64,000 nucleotides of DNA from Palaemon carinicauda. Its lineage: Eukaryota; Arthropoda; Malacostraca; Decapoda; Palaemonidae. The stretch spans positions 117,484,497 through 117,548,496 of the forward strand of contig NC_090739.1 of NCBI RefSeq assembly GCF_036898095.1, read 5' to 3'. The notes beneath the pieces were generated by a model. That model worked only from the letters and a program-made list of their open reading frames with translations, made no database searches and was not told the DNA's origin. Of this stretch, positions 48,386 through 58,580 are shown one piece after another; positions within the stretch are counted from its first letter, which is position 1, and every line of letters starts with the position of its first letter. Both the position numbers and the translations under genes were made by a program.

Positions 48386-48410
48386 CATAATAATAATAAT
48401 AGCAATAATA
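47746..48410 (+). mobile_element. SINE-like retroposon with (TAA)n tail
   Basis: Starts near TAGTAGGTTAGCCTGGGCAC and contains the landmarks GGCCAGACAGTACTACATTGG, TCATACACCTGACAACACTG and CTTTAGCTATGGTAAGCA. It ends TTTTCCAACTAGGGTTGTGG, CTTACCAGG and about 90 bases of (TAA)n. A 3' microsatellite tail is typical of retroposons. I recall this consensus as a common decapod repeat, which I cannot verify here. It interrupts the LINE. The (TAA)n tail resumes at 52771-52790, on the far side of the PLE pair. Confidence 0.75.
48319..48410. repeat. (TAA)n tail, left part
   Basis: About 90 bases of TAA with a few substitutions (AAA, CAA and TCA variants), directly followed by the PLE left end. Confidence 0.95.
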
Positions 48411-48443
48411 TTTTGGTAGTAGACCTTCTCTCAGGCAAGTTTT

Positions 48444-50034
48444 GTTGAAAATAATGGCTGCCTCAGTTGCATTAATCTTATACTCCGTCTTCTCGATGGC
48501 TCTATCTTCTTTTCAGGACTACTGCATACAGCTAGTAACTGAGCGAAATTCATCGTTAATGGTGGGTAGTTAAATTCAGGAATAATTGGCGAGTCAAGGT
48601 TTTAGTATAAAATTCACAAATTAGGTAAGATTCACAATTCAGGTAAAAGTATAGAGGGAACAAGCTATGGGTTTCAGGAGTGCTGTCTCCCTTCCTCAGG
48701 CTTCAGTGCTGGAAACGATGAGAGCTACGTCCTTATATATGGCAATTCTGGCTTAGTCGGAGAGGCAGCGAATTTTTCATTGGCTACCTCGAGTGTCGTG
48801 GGCAGAGTAAATAGAATGGCTGATCCTCATTGGCTAAACCGCTTGCCGAGAGAGGCTGTAGTACAGTCAGACTGCCATCCCACTCACTCCTGGGTGTTGA
48901 GTCACCATCTTGTCCTCTAGGAGCTGGGCTCTGATTGGTGGGAGCGCTCGCCGAGAGGGTATGTAGGCTAGGCAGGCTATCCTGTTGATGATCAATGCTG
49001 TTGGGGTTGTTTATGTCTTGATCTGTTGGGTTGTCCTGGTTGGTTGGGTTATTTTTCATTTTGTTGTTCCTTCGACAGGAGGGGAGGAGGAACATTTCCT
49101 GGGTAGTGTTGAGAGTCGGCTTTTCTCTCTGAATAAGAAGAGCTTCAAGTATGCGAAGTCTCCTGCTATCTGGAGCACGGCCTATGATCTCGGTGTTCTT
49201 GATTATTTCCTCACGTTTGATGTTGTTATTGTGAACGTGAAGGGCATGAGCTTTTATTGCACCTTGTTGGACATGACAAGACAGTCTCTTTGACAGACGC
49301 ATGGTGGTCATTCCTATGTAATGTCCAGAGCATCATGGAACAGGGCATAAGTAGGAATAGACCCCGTTGGTCTGTTTGAGAATATCCTGAGTCGGCGGGG
49401 CTGGGTTGTTCCTCATGATGAGAGACCTCGTTTTGTTAGTTTGATAATAAATAGTCAACTTGACCTCTGTGTTTTTATCCACAGGGGAAACGTGACTCTT
49501 TATTATGTCTCCCATGGTCTTTTAATCCTGTTGATAATCCCGATGCATGAACACTTTATAGTAAAGGTTGATGGTAGTTGTGATGTTCACAGTCGGTTGT
49601 TCACCCTGGTACCAGGTGTCCGTGGCTAGCTTGATTTCACGGCTATTTTGTCTATTAGAGTAGCCATTGTTCACCAGGACCTGGGCAACTCGGTCGAGTA
49701 CTTGGTGTGTGGCAGCCCAAGAGGAGCAGTGGGAGAGGGCTCTGCGGACGTAGGCCTTGATGGTAGAGGCCTTGTACCTGGTAGGGCATTCACTGTCTCC
49801 ATTAAAGCATAACCCGAGGTTAGTGGGCTTAATGTACACACTAGTATCAAATCCGGTTGTATTAGGAGATATAAGAACATCTAGGAAGGGCAGCCATCCA
49901 TCTTTGCTATTTTCAACAGTAAGCCTCAGGCAGCTGCATTCCTCAAACGTCCTGCGGAGGATCTTGATGTTCTGGGTAGAAGGGGCCATTATAAAAGAGT
50001 CATCTATGTATCTCACATACACGTCTGGACGACT
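48444..50034. repeat. Left arm of a 1.6-kb inverted repeat (palindromic PLE pair)
   Basis: Reverse complement of 51176-52770, differing by scattered substitutions and a few small indels (for example 17 bp missing from the right arm near 51562). The 1,141-bp segment between the arms (50035-51175) is single-copy and holds the 5' part of the longer PLE. The left copy also has about 33 extra bases (48411-48443) between the arm and the (TAA)n tract. Confidence 0.95.
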
Positions 50035-51177
50035 TATTCGTGAGAAAACCCTCTCTTCTACAACTCCCATTAAAAGTTGGCAAAGAGCACACCAAGGGGA
50101 GAGCCCATCGCCACACCATCCTTCTGTGTATATGTGTGGCCCCTGTGTGTGGTAAAAGGGGCCTTCTAAGTACATACATACTTCAAGCAGAGTTCGGAGG
50201 GCCTCCTCGGGGATGTTCAAGGTTGGAGTAGAAGGGTCCCTGTAGACTCTCTCCCGGATCAAGTCGATGGTCTCTCCAACAGGAACGTTAGTAAAAAGGG
50301 ACTCCACATCCAGTGAAGCGATGGTGCCACTGGTGGGGGACCCTTTTAGCTTACTCAGGAACTCAGCAGATGAGGCGACGCTGTCCACGTTTGGAACATA
50401 AGGAGTCAAGAGGCTGTTAAGTCTTTTAGCTAGGTGGTAGATCGGCATCAGGCACTGGCTGATAATAGGTCTGAGTGGGTTGCCGTTCTTATGAGTCTTC
50501 ACATTACCAAAAAGGTAACCAGGGCTAAAATCCCCAGTGATGGTCTGGAAGTGGACGGCATTTGTGGCTGCATTAATTTTTTCAATTGTCTTATTGGCCT
50601 CCCTCTTAATCTCTTCGATGGGGTTGTAGGAGAGCTTTTCAAACTTGGATGAATCTCCCAATATCATGTCAAATTTGCTGTGATACTCTTCCGTATCTAT
50701 CAAGACAAAGGCAGCAATCTTGTCATCTCTCCTCACGGTCACATATGCTTCCTTCCTCAGCTCCCCGGCTGCCTCCCTCACGTCACTGGAGACGATGCCA
50801 CTTTTGTATCGTCCACGACCCGTAAGGGCTTCAGCCAAGAGCAGGGGCTGGAGGTCATCAGTTGTGTTAAGGTCACCTTTCTCCTGGGGACTAAGGATAG
50901 AGTCTATTAAAAGTTCAACTTCTAGCCTCTTATCGGTAGGTTTGAGGCGCGATATGAAGTGGCAGTTAAGCCCCAGCCGGAGTATCTCATCCTGGATGGT
51001 TGTAGGAGTATAGGAGGAAATATTAATATATTCTTGCTTGGTTTCAGGGATACGGAGTTTGCCTCCATTAATGTAGATAAGTTTCTTGTGGATAATCCGC
51101 AACCTCTTAGCCCAGTCACGGTCCTTAAGGGTACGGATAGCCTGGCGGATGTTGTCTGGGTATGCCAAGCTGTTTAG
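48784..51177 (-). pseudogene. Penelope-like element, long copy: RT plus GIY-YIG endonuclease
   Basis: From the junction at 51175 the minus strand encodes about 550 PLE residues to a TAA at 49522. Seen: SLAYPDNIRQAIRTL, an N-terminal region with LKPTDKRLEVELLIDSI, then NVKTHKNGNPLRPIIS (fingers) and SLDVESLFTNVPVGETIDLI (motif A). A scrambled motif B follows, then VYVRYIDDSFIMAPS (motif C) and WLPFLDVLI. The true motif B (GVAMGSPLGVLFANF) is present at 50071-50127 but one frame away: an apparent 2-base loss and a 1-base loss flank it and cancel, so the frame stays open while 19 codons are wrong. After the TAA comes LKQTNGVYSYLCPVP, a TGA at 49333, then CSGHYIGMTT and the rest of the endonuclease to 48784. 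The first roughly 54 codons of the apparent 605-codon frame are antisense of the other copy. Confidence 0.93.
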
Positions 51178-52282
51178 TCGTCCAGACGTGTATGAGAGAT
51201 ACATAGATGACACTTTTATAATGGCCCCTTCTACCCAGAACATCAAGATCCTCCGCAGGACGTTTGAGGAATGCAGCTGCCTGAGGTTTACTGTTGAACA
51301 TAGCAAAGATGGACGGCTGCCCTTCCTAGATGTTCTCATATCTCCTAATACTACCGGATTTTATACTAGAGAGTATGTTAAGCCCACTAACCTCAGGTTA
51401 TGCTTGAATGGAGACAGTGAATGCCCTACCAGGTACAAGGCCTCTACCATCAAGGCCTACGTCTGCAGAGCCCTCTCCCACTGCTCCTCTTGGGCTGCCA
51501 CACACCAAGAACTTGACTGAGTCACCCAGGTCCTGGTGAACAATGGCTACTCTAATAGACAAGCTAGCCACGGACACCTGGTACCAGGGTGAACAACCGA
51601 CCATGAACACCACAACTACCATCAACCTTTACTATGAAGTGTTCATGCATCGGGATTATCAAAAGGATGAAAAGGCCATGGGAGACATAATAAAGAGTCA
51701 CGTCTCCCCTGTGGATAAAAACACAGAGGTCAAGTTGACTATTTATTATCAAACTAACAAAACGAGGTCTCTCATCATGAGGAACAACCCAGCCCCGCCG
51801 ACTCAGGATATTCTCAAACAGACCAACGTGGTCTATTCCTACTTATGCCCTGTTCCAGGATGCTCTGGACGTTACATAGGAATGACCACCATGCCTCTGT
51901 CAAAGAGACTGTCTTGTCATGTCCAACAAGGTGCAATAAAAGCTCATGCCCTTCATGTTCACAATAACAACATCAAACGTGAGGAAATAATCAAGAACAC
52001 CGAGATCATAGGCCGTGCTTCAGATAGCAGGAGACTTCGCATACTTGAAGCTCTTCTTATTCAGAGAGAAAAGCCGACTCTCAACACTACCCAGGAAATG
52101 TTCCTCCTCCCCTCCTGTCGAAGGAACAACAAAAGGAAAAATAACCCAACCAAACAGGACAACCCAACAGATCAAGACATAAACAACCCCAACAGCATTG
52201 ATCATCGACAGGATAGCCTGCCTAGTCTACATACCCTCTCGGCGAGCGCTCCCACCAATCAGAGCCTAGCTCCCAGATGACA
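51176..52282 (+). pseudogene. Penelope-like element, truncated partner copy: RT tail plus GIY-YIG endonuclease
   Basis: The plus strand enters the PLE protein at SRPDVYERYIDDTFIMAPS (motif C) and continues through LPFLDVLI to a TGA at 51518. A 17-bp deletion relative to the left copy, near 51562, shifts the frame. It then reads on from 51543 as KLATDTWYQGEQP, YSYLCPVPGCSGRYIGMTTM (the GIY-YIG core with its Cys pair, intact here where the left copy has a stop), LSKRLSCHVQQGAIKAHALH, and a basic and Asn-rich tail ending at 52279. Upstream RT motifs are absent: the copy begins inside RT and abuts the 5' end of the oppositely oriented copy. It still has an open endonuclease, but no RT. Confidence 0.92.
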
Positions 52283-52770
52283 AGATGGTGACTCAACTCC
52301 CAGGAGTGAGTGGGATGGCAGTCTGACTGTACTACAGCCTCTCTCGGCAAGCGGCTTAGCCAATGAGGATCAGCCATTCTATTTGCTCCGCCCACAACAC
52401 TCGAAGTAGCCAATGAAAAATTCGCTGCCTCTCTGACTAAGCCAGAATTGCCATATATTAGGACGTAGCTCTCATCGTTTCCAGCACTGAAGCCTGAGGT
52501 AGGGAGACAGCACTCCTGAAACCCATAGCTTGTTCTCTCTATACTTTTACCTGAATTGTGAATTCTACCTGTATTGTGAATCTTACATTATTTGTGAATT
52601 TTATATTAAAATCTTGACTCGCCAATTATTACTGAATTTGACTACCCACCATGAAGGATGAATTTTGATCAGTTACTGGCTGTATGCAGTAGTCCTGAAA
52701 AGAAGATAATTAGAGCCATCGAGAAGACGGAGTATAAGATTAATGCAACTGAGGCAGCCATATTTTCAAC
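51176..52770. repeat. Right arm of the 1.6-kb inverted repeat
   Basis: Inverted copy of 48444-50034, including the PLE 3' UTR (52283-52770). It ends at TATTTTCAAC, immediately next to AATAATAATAATAG. Confidence 0.95.
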
Positions 52771-52790
52771 AATAATAATAATAGTAATAA
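52771..52790. repeat. (AAT)n tail, right part
   Basis: Short AATAATAATAATAGTAATAA run between the PLE right end and the resumed LINE. Read as the remainder of the SINE-like tail at 48319-48410. Confidence 0.8.
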
Positions 52791-53138
52791 TGTTTCATTG
52801 TCATACCACGATTCATGTCCATAGAATAATACTAATCTCACTAAACTGATATATAGCCTGAATTTTATATATAATATCAGGTGATTAGATTTCCAAAATT
52901 TACTTAACCTAGCCATTGTCCTATTTGCTTTTTTCAATCTTTGATTAAACTCAAACTCTACTGTAAACACCCTGTATTATTCCCCGGATATTTCATCTTC
53001 CATTACATATTCCATTCTCACCATGTGTATTTCTTCTATTTAAATTGAGCCCAACCTCTCGTGATATTTCATGCATTCTGGTAAGTAAGCATTACAAATC
53101 CTGTGGTGATCTGCTAATAAGGGCACCATCATAAGGTT
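52791..53138 (-). pseudogene. LINE RT fragment (right half of the split LINE)
   Basis: On the minus strand: a stop-containing upstream part (MVRMEYVMEDEI), then FEFNQRLKKANRTMARLSKF, WKSNHLILYIKFRLYISLV and GHESWYDNET, ending exactly where the (AAT)n and PLE block begins. The LKKA...ARL...W and YISLVR blocks are typical of the thumb-side region of LINE reverse transcriptases. The protein continues at 47745 leftwards. Beyond 53138 the sequence becomes element D, so this LINE was 5' truncated on insertion. At the two junctions with D the similar strings TGTCTG (near 47370) and GGTTTG (near 53140) may be the remains of a target-site duplication. Confidence 0.8.
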
Positions 53139-53715
53139 TGATTAGTTAAGGAAAATACGAATTATCTCCAAATTTATTTGTTCCAGTGCAAATACTAATT
53201 CTGGCCTTTACATAGGGGACTTACTGTTAGGTGGGGTGGAAGTTTCTATTCCAATTAGCTGGAAAACCAATACCGGGATTCCTAAACTTGGACCTTGTAG
53301 TTAGTGGAGTTCAGGTTTCTTACACCTCATGCACCAGTGGTGTGACTATACCAGTAAGTTCACAACGCATGCAGTAAAGAACACAGAGCAGAAAGTCTGT
53401 GTTGCAACGCTGAGACATGTATATGTTAATAAGTTTACCTGGCTCCAACCAAGAAGCATAAGTATCCTAATGGCTTTGCTTAGTTCACACCCTGTGGTCT
53501 ATATACATAATACAGGATTTGCCTGGTTACTACGCACCCCCCCTCTTAGAAAAGCTGCCAGTGAAGTAGGAATTGCCTGCAAATAAAGCTATTCCAGCTG
53601 ACAAGGTCTCCAATGCAGTGTCCCAGTAAAGGAGAAGTTGACAGTGAAAGGAGAGGAGCAGTCAATCTTCATTTCCATCCCGGTCTAAAACGTAACATCC
53701 ATCCTCGATCAGATG

Positions 53716-54300
53716 TTAAGAGTGCTGTGAAAAAGATGAGACAGCTATACCACCTGTTATATAGCTACTACAGGTCCTAATGAAAAGGTTCCCAGGGACC
53801 AGTGGGCAAATTCTTGCAGGTAAAGGGCAGAAAACATCATCTGATGTTTCCATATGCCTGGCTGGAGTACTTGCACCACAGAGATTCTTATAGCATAACA
53901 GGGTTGTAACTACTCTCCTAACATCAGGAGTTTTTACCCAGAACAGGAAGTAAGGATGGGAAATAGGTACAGTCAATGACTTCCCTCAGCCAAGAGAAGA
54001 TCATATTTAGCCCCCACTTCCTTCATGAGGAGAGCCGAGCTCCAGGTGAAGACAAGTTTTTTTTTTATGTAGGTTTTAAGGTAGCGGTAAGTACCCATTA
54101 CCAAGCCCAGAAGTAGCTGATCAAGATCATCGTTGCATCTCTATGACTTGAGATCTGAGAAGAAGGAATCAAGGTATCAAGAAGAGATAGATTCTGAGGA
54201 ATGGCACCTGCCCCTGCGTTTAGTATGAGCAATGTGAAAGTAGAGCCCAAAAAGCTCGCTAACTCACTTGTAAGAGGCTAAGGAGAAAAAAGAAACATAT
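53716..54300 (-). pseudogene. Element D tyrosine recombinase fragment
   Basis: Minus strand, several frames. From about 54300: VSELFGLYFHIAHTKRRG, where the first catalytic Arg position is lost to a stop, then RYLKTYIKKK, then KTPDVRRVVTTLLCYKN near 53940-53890. The family has His-x-x-Arg at this point; here His is replaced by Pro and Arg is kept. After a frameshift: VVQVLQPGIWKHQMMF and SALYLQEFAHWSLGTFSLG, with the candidate Tyr in ALY, ending at a TAA. Element C has the same order (VMQVLQAGIWKQQTMF; HYQQDVTHKALDEF). In a live element it would integrate the circular DNA. No N-terminal domain, RNase H or RT is left, because element B adjoins at 54430. Confidence 0.78.
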
Positions 54301-54430
54301 TAAAGTATGACTTGCATTTGTATAAGTACTACTCTGCATTTAAATCCCTTGTTGGTACACTGGTTGGGGGACTGGTGTGCCAAAAAAGTATCAGCTTTGA
54401 CTACGCACACGAACAGACCTGGAAAATTCC

Positions 54431-54475
54431 TCATTTTCAATATTAAACTTACCCGATAATCATGTAGCTGTCAAC
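54431..54475. repeat. Left terminal inverted repeat of element B
   Basis: ATTTTCAATATTAAACTTAC, then CCGATAATCATGTAGCTG. Complementary to the left half of the internal region (60333-60371) over about 36 bases without mismatch. Confidence 0.9.
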
Positions 54476-55240
54476 TTATTAAAATTAATTTTTATATTTG
54501 TTTATATTCGACCTTCCTAATAGTAGGCGGTCTTTTCTTGGTACCGAAGTTAATTAACATTGAGCCCGTCATTTCGGTTTTACCTGTTAACATATTATGC
54601 TATTTTAATGTCTTTGAAAGAATTTCTTTGATAGTCTCGTACTGTTTTCAAAGTTGAACTAACGTTTTGTTTTGTCTCTGCAGTTGTTGACGTTCAGAAC
54701 GTTCAACTTGCGCTCTATCGTTACGATAGAGAAAGAATTTTCACGGTTTCACGTTGCAGTAAGAGTAACCGTGTCTAGCGTTTTGTTCATTCTTTCTTAA
54801 CTTAATGGTTTTAATCCTAATAAAGGAACTTTTCATTTTGGGAAATATTTCAGTTTTTTCCTTTAACAATAATATGTTTTAACGATATATATGATTGGGC
54901 TCTTCTCTCAGGTTCTAAGTCAAGAGAGAGAGAGAGAGATAGAGACGGAGGGAGAAAGAGGAGGATAAACGTTTCTTTCAAGCGAGTAACGTTGTTATCG
55001 TTTTTGCTCTTCTCCCTAGTCTCTTTAGGGGAAGAAGGTAAACGTTTCTAGAGTGATCTAGTGTTTAGTCTCTTTCCAGCCACTGAATTATTTATCTTTC
55101 ATTAGATTTTTCTGTTACATTGTAATTCTGTTTTCGCAATTACTAACTTTTGAGAAAGGATAGAATTGCGTGTTTCAGGTACAAACCACTTAAAGTTTCG
55201 AGTTCAGTGAAATAAGTGCAAACAGAAAATCAAAGTGATA
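54476..55240. other. 5' UTR of element B
   Basis: Non-coding, T-rich leader with a GAGAGAGAGA-containing purine run near 54925-54965. It probably holds the element promoter, but no motif could be assigned. Confidence 0.5.
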
Positions 55241-55241
55241 A

Positions 55242-56551
55242 GTGATTAGCGCAAAGTGTGTCAGTGTTGTGCGTGAGGGTACTTCTGTGCGCGCCAGTCG
55301 TCCTCCCAGTCCTGGACCTCTTGCAAGCTCCCAAGCCCAGGGGAGAAGCAATGTCGAAGGGCAAAAGGGTTCAGCAGGCCTTGATCGGCGCACAGAAGTA
55401 TCCTCGGTGGTTGCGGGCGTGTCTTACCGAGACCGTCACTCCCACCCGCAGACGATTGAGCCCTTATTTTGCTCGTCTGCAGAAGAAATTTAGGGGAGAA
55501 AACGCTGGTCTCAGGTCTCAAGACCTCTTAAACGTAAAGTCCAGACCTATGCCAGACGTACGAAGTTAGAGTTCAACAACCCGGATGCAGTCATTGGGTT
55601 AGCTCTGACTCTCCTCAGTCATCAGTTGAATGCACTCCGCCTAAGAGGAGTAAGGTTCTGCCGCAACAGATCTCTGCTGTTAAGGCTTTACCTCAGCAGA
55701 CCTTAGTGTCTGCCGACCCCAAGTTGACTCTACTGCAGTCCATGCAGTCACAACTTTCGGTCTTGATGCGTGAGTGTCGGGCTGAGAAGGTTGCGCCTCC
55801 GCCTGCGCTCGCTCCGCCTGCGCTCCCTCCGCCTGCGCTCGCTCCGCCTGCGCTCGCTCCGCCTGACCGCAGTACCGCCTGCCAGGCGTACGATGTTGAG
55901 CCACGTTATGAGTTTACTGATCCCAGTGGTGTGCAGCTCCCTCCGCCTTCCTTAAGGCAACCTCAGCAATGGGAACAGGAGGCTTATACCTCTCTTCCTC
56001 CGCTTCCACTTGCTGTTCCACCAGTGAGGCAACACTCGCTTGAGGTACAACAACCTCTCCCATCCATGAGTCAGTCTCCTCAGCTCTCGCTGCAGCGAGC
56101 TCAACCCTCCTCAAGGCAAGCACCTCAACACCTTAGCCTTGCGCCTCAGGAGCCTCAACTTGCGAGACTTTTACTGCGTTCTGCGCAGCCACTACCTTTT
56201 CGCTCTCAGCTCACACCGCAGGAACCTCAACTCGTTCCTCAGGAACTTGCTACTGCGCATCCGCCAACCACTCAGCAAGCGCAACCCTTGAGTTCAGCCA
56301 CTCATGCCAGGAGTCAGCCTCCTCCACCCATGCGCCTACCTTCTGCTACTTCCTTTGATCAGCCTTTGCAGACTGAGCTTCAGGTGTTCCCTCAACAGAG
56401 TCTTGAAGAGGAAACCACAACTATTGTTGTTCCAGCTCGTTCTGACTCTGCTGTTCAGCATACCTTACCTCCTTTTTCAAACATTATGATAATGGAGGTT
56501 ATTTGTATTACTTATAAAAATATATTTGTATTCCTTGCAATATATTTTTAA
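55242..56551 (+). pseudogene. Element B gag-like ORF1
   Basis: The main open frame runs from upstream of 55706 (it is open from about 55600) to 56551. It begins around SPQSSVECTPPKRSK, then ADPKLTLLQSMQSQLSVLM, a likely short coiled coil. A very Pro/Ala-rich stretch with a five-residue PALAP periodicity follows (55795-55865), then about 200 residues rich in Gln, Pro and Ser, and an abrupt hydrophobic end at an AT-rich junction (from 56490). Upstream, other frames carry RPPSPGPLASSQAQGRSN (55290-55345), which parallels element A. So ORF1 is frameshifted between about 55490 and 55600. Function is inferred from position: ORF1 proteins of DIRS elements are thought to be gag-like. The Pro/Gln-rich part has no recognisable enzymatic domain. 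Confidence 0.6.
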
Positions 56552-56699
56552 CAATATCGCAAAATATGGCAAAAATATGAATCATGAGTTATGAATGTAA
56601 GGTAAATATTATGTTGATATTAAAACCCCATGCAAGCATGCATAAAGCACTCTAGCACTGGTCATGGAATTTCTGAGAAATGTTAAACGCCATGCACAC
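56552..56699. other. AT-rich spacer inside element B
   Basis: Short AT-rich sequence between ORF1 and the 16-bp minisatellite, unlike the GC-richer flanks; possibly a small insertion of foreign sequence. Confidence 0.4.
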
Positions 56700-57025
56700 G
56701 CTCTGCTTACATTACAGCATGCTCTACATACAGCATGCTCTGCTTACAGCATGCTCTGCATACAACATGCCCTGCATACAGCATGCTCTGCATTCAGCAT
56801 GCTCTACATACAGCATGCTCTGCATACAGCATGCTCTGCATACAGCATGCTCTGCATACAACATGCTCTGCATACAGCATGCTCTGCATTCAGCATGCTC
56901 TGCATACAACATGCTCTGCATACAGCATGCTCTGCATTCAGCATGCTCTGCATACAACATGCTCTACATACAGCATGCTCTGCATACAGCATACTCTGCA
57001 TACAACATGCTCTGCATACCTTACC
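56700..57025. repeat. 16-bp minisatellite, about 19 units, in element B
   Basis: Unit CATGCTCTGCATACAG with variants ending CATTCAG, CATACAA or TACATACAG. Because 16 is not a multiple of 3, all three frames rotate and stay open for 48 bp (16 residues), giving HALHTACSAYSMLCIQ-type repeats in both directions. Those frames are artefacts. The unit includes the palindrome GCATGC. Confidence 0.96.
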
Positions 57026-57623
57026 GCATGCTTCTCAGTCACACATCTTTGGTTGTTGCCAACTCACTAGACTGTCAAGCAGTTTCATAACGTTGCCTTC
57101 TAGTCTGCTGCTTTTACACCAGTGAAACCCTCACTGAGAGAACTTAGCTTTTCTAGGATATGGTCCCTGTAGATGAGAAAGTTCTTTTCTCCCTCCTTCT
57201 GATATTCCCTTGAGGACTCTGTCATTTGGAGGGAGCCTTTAGCTGCGTAGCCTCCTATGGACTTTTATTTAAGCATAACATGCTTCCAGGGAAGGTAATG
57301 GTTCCACTTCAGTCGCTAATCCCGTCTGTTACCACACCTGCTCCCATAGACCTTGAGCTGTGTTGCAAGACATGCAGTCCAAGCTTAGTCCTTGTTAGAG
57401 GATTTTTTGTTTACGGAGTCAATGTGTCACGGGGAAGACGTTCAACAACCAGCAGAAGTGACTTGTTGTGACGCAGTGCGGCAACCTCAGCAACCCGATA
57501 AGGAGTTGTCTGTACGACCCAGACAGTCTAGACAGATTCGGGTTGTCACTGTACTTCCTCGCTTGCCCATGGTTGACAGTTCACAGACTGTGCAGCAGTA
57601 CCATGATCTTGTGTCCGGCTCCG
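57026..57623 (+). other. Element B residual ORF1-RT interval
   Basis: Frames of 80-110 codons overlap here without known motifs. By comparison with element A, the RT fingers, motif A and motif B should lie here; they are absent, pointing to an internal deletion whose right edge is just before 57624. Confidence 0.55.
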
Positions 57624-57880
57624 TCAGACGACTGGCTTTTAAGAGCTCCCACAAGTCGTCGCTGTCTGGAGATTTTCAAATGGACTATGGATCTGACCAA
57701 GGAACTGGGCCTCCTGGTCAATTTTGAGGAGTCTCAGCTCGTTCCATCCCAGACCATTGTCTCCTTGGGTATGGATCTTCAGAGTCGAGCTTTTCGGGCT
57801 TTTCCGTCGGCCCCAAGGATCTTCCAAGCCCTAGAATGCATCCAGAGCATGCTGAGAAGGAACCGATGCTCAGTCAGGTA
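57624..57880 (+). pseudogene. Element B reverse transcriptase tail
   Basis: From 57624 the plus strand reads SDDWLLRAPTSRRCLEIFK, beginning at the catalytic Asp-Asp of motif C (the family has YLDDWLL; Tyr-Leu is lost at the deletion edge). It continues as WTMDLTKELGLLVNFEESQL, VPSQTIVSLGMDLQSRAFRA and FPSAPRIFQALE, which is the thumb and connection region just downstream of motif C in DIRS RT. The frame is open to 57881. Without fingers and motifs A and B it cannot polymerise. RNase H follows after a frame change near 57880-58080. Confidence 0.85.
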
Positions 57881-58580
57881 GTGGATGAGTCTAACAGGGA
57901 CACTTTCATCGCTGGCCCTGTTCATCGTGTTAGGGAGACTCCACCTCCCCCCCTTCAGTATCATCTAGCTGCTCACTGGATAAAGGACATGACGCTAGAG
58001 ACGGTCTCAGTTCCTGTTTCCGAAGAGAGGAGGTCTTTTCTCACGTGGTGTAAGAACAGCTTTCTTCTCAAGGAAGTCTACCTTTGGCTGTTCAGAAACA
58101 CGACCGCCGTCTCCTCTCGGACGCATCAGACACGGGCTGGGGTGCGACTTTGGACGGACAAGAATGCTCGGGAACATGGAATCAGGAGCAAAGGACACTT
58201 CACATCAATTGCAAGGAGTTGTTGGCGGTTATTCTGGCCTTGATAAACTTCAAGTCCCTCCAGCTTAACAAAGTGGTGGAGGTGGACTCTGACAACACCA
58301 CAGCCCTGGCTTACATCTTCAAGCAGGGAGGGACTCTTTCGTGGAAGTTGTTCTAGATCGCAAGGGACCTACTCATCTGGTCTAAAGATCGAAAGCTAAC
58401 TGGTAACGAGGTTCATTCAGGGCGGTATGAATGTCATGGCAGATCACCTCAGACGGAAGGGTCAGGTCATCCCCACAGAGTGGACCCTTCTCAAGAATGT
58501 TTGCAGCAGACTTTGGGCCCTGTGGGGTCAGCCAACCATAGATCTGTTCGCTACCTCGATAACCTAGAGACTCCTGTTGT
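57881..58580 (+). pseudogene. Element B RNase H domain
   Basis: Between 58084 and 58356 the frame is open and carries the RNase H core: LLSDASDTGWGATLDGQECS (first Asp), NCKELLAVILALINF (Glu), VEVDSDNTTALAYIFKQGG (Asp), ending at a TAG after SWKLF. The remainder continues in other frames as NVMADHL (about 58430, distal Asp), QVIPTEWTL and PTIDLFAT-like sequence to about 58560. Upstream (57930-58080) a segment reading QYHLAAHWIKDMTLETVSVP leads into the domain. Element A has the same order and motifs. All four acidic positions are recoverable from the DNA, but frame breaks separate them. Confidence 0.85.

Larger units (their letters stand above)
47133..54430 (-). mobile_element. DIRS-like retrotransposon D (minus strand), split by a nested LINE/SINE/PLE block
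   Basis: The 3' end is at the left: 47133-47175 (AAATTTGGAGATAATTC, then ACCTAACTATATAAACC). A complementary block lies at 53143-53180 (AATTATCTCCAAATTTATTT), consistent with a terminus and an internal complementary region. In the related element C these two blocks are only a few hundred bases apart. Here about 5.77 kb of other elements (47371-53138) separates them. To the right come the 3' UTR (53215-53700, alignable to element C) and the recombinase (53716-54300). The element stops where element B begins, so its 5' part is missing or was displaced. All coding parts are broken. Confidence 0.7.

Noticed and set aside
49757..51177. Plus-strand frames opposite the PLE (up to 132 codons)
   Set aside because: They are antisense shadows of the RT coding sequence.
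56664..57125. Cys/His-rich protein with 16-residue repeats
   Set aside because: By-product of a 16-bp minisatellite; all three frames and both strands give equivalent repeats.
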